Assembly (NCBI GenBank): GCA_001767075.1
Contig: MEKX01000157.1
Span: 1 to 53,573 of the forward strand
From: Acidobacteria bacterium RIFCSPLOWO2_12_FULL_54_10
GTDB lineage: Bacteria > Acidobacteriota > Terriglobia > 2-12-FULL-54-10
Direction of reading: 5' to 3'
DNA: 53,573 bases
Both the position numbers and the translations under genes were made by a program. The notes below the pieces were generated by a model. The model searched no databases, had not been told where the DNA came from, and saw only the letters and a list, made by a program, of their open reading frames with translations. This document shows positions 53,013-53,573 of this stretch, in pieces (within the stretch, counting starts at the first letter, position 1; each line of letters opens with the position of its first letter).

Positions 53013-53573
53013 TCAGGGTTTGGCGTTACTCCATCGTACGACCCAAGGCTCTCTTCCTCGCTTCGCAATGCATGCTTCTGACGGCGGTCCTTTCCGGTGC
53101 TGCCTGGGGGTATCCAACTCACTCGCTAGCCGTTACCCTTAGCGAGAATGCAGGCTTAATCCTGCTGCTGTTGACCCTGCAGATCTGCGCCCGTTTCAGC
53201 GGGCTCGAAGCCGTGATCGTCGCGCCCAATGCCCGGCTTTTTGTAACCAGGATCGGGGCTTCCCTGGCAATGGCGCTGCTCCTGCTCCTGCCTCTGTTTC
53301 TTGCGTTCCCGAACCTCTTTCCCGGCTACGCCGGGGGAGTGACTGTGGTCGTGCTGTCAACACTGGTGCTTTTCGGCTTGCGGCCGCTGCTGTATTGGCT
53401 GATCAAGCACAAGAGATTTGTTGAGGGCTTGTTGATCTTGGGCAGCGGAGAACTGGCAAGAAAATTCTGTAACGAATTGGTTAAAGAAAAGAACACCGAT
53501 GCCAACAAGTCTCCACACACTGCGACACTCCTTTCCACCGGTTCTGATCATGGCGCGAATATCGGCGGGGAGT
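53009..53573 (+). CDS. Polyprenyl-phosphate sugar transferase, N-terminal part
   Basis: The gene is cut by the window end; 188 codons are visible. The start is MIRVWRYSIVRPKALFLASQ, with four or five membrane segments (LFLASQCMLLTAVLSGAAW, LILLLLTLQI, MALLLLLPLFLAF, VTVVVLSTLVLFG) followed by a Rossmann-type region, EGLLILGSGELARKFCNEL. That is the N-terminal layout of the EpsB/WcaJ-like exosortase-type sugar transferases that load the first sugar on undecaprenyl phosphate. The transferase domain would lie beyond the end. The ATG overlaps the kinase stop. Confidence 0.85.
   Translation, partial: MIRVWRYSIVRPKALFLASQCMLLTAVLSGAAWGYPTHSLAVTLSENAGLILLLLTLQICARFSGLEAVIVAPNARLFVTRIGASLAMALLLLLPLFLAFPNLFPGYAGGVTVVVLSTLVLFGLRPLLYWLIKHKRFVEGLLILGSGELARKFCNELVKEKNTDANKSPHTATLLSTGSDHGANIGGE

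Overview
The window looks like a chromosomal piece of a soil-type member of the Acidobacteriota. This is inferred from gene content: there is no rRNA or other marker gene in it. The cell is a diderm (TonB receptor, OmpA, MCE and Wza-type proteins) and the DNA is GC-rich. Several families common in that phylum occur together: SYLF, BON, OmpA with an Ala/Glu-rich coiled coil, NHL-repeat secreted proteins, YfiR, and many hybrid histidine kinases. I saw no tRNA, rRNA, CRISPR array or phage.

Layout. 0.1-2.4 kb: a class D-like sortase behind a protein ending in an LPRTA sorting signal, then a small HEXXH protein. 2.5-8.8 kb: fumarase, then a tight five-gene minus-strand operon (MlaE permease, MlaF ATPase, an MCE-OmpA fusion, DUF5752, trehalose synthase TreT). 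9.6-18.5 kb: envelope and stress proteins, namely an OmpA gene split by one in-frame TAA, SYLF, and a BON gene destroyed by an IS5-type element that itself carries a second IS in its right end. After these come an MBL-PilZ fusion, an M48 protease and two tiny membrane proteins. 18.6-25.6 kb: a GT39-like glycosyltransferase, DoxX, an NHL-repeat protein, a holin-like protein, a relative of the LPRTA protein, an RsbT paralogue that has lost its ATP motifs, and a glycine-zipper protein.

25.7-36.0 kb is a signalling block on the minus strand. TonB receptor, YfiR, CHASE8 histidine kinase and a receiver form one unit; two more receivers, a 1059-residue MASE1 hybrid kinase and a CBS-pair protein follow. 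36.1-41.7 kb is the most unusual part. Two diverged copies of a gene pair (degenerate receiver plus a 71-residue zinc-ribbon-like protein) lie in inverted orientation around an AraC regulator, three tandem Crp/Fnr paralogues and a small Cys-rich protein.

42.0-46.9 kb is a stressosome operon (rsbR-rsbS-rsbT-rsbX). Its last gene is a hybrid histidine kinase with an RsbU-like N-terminus in place of an RsbU phosphatase. 47.2 kb to the end holds a double-PilZ protein and an exopolysaccharide operon (Wza-like, receiver, outer-membrane protein, Wzc-like kinase, sugar transferase cut by the window edge).

Taken together, the region joins envelope upkeep (Mla, OmpA, SYLF, BON, trehalose) with surface-polysaccharide control by c-di-GMP effectors (three PilZ domains, no GGDEF or EAL seen), partner-switching and two-component signalling. 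Which signals drive which outputs is inference.
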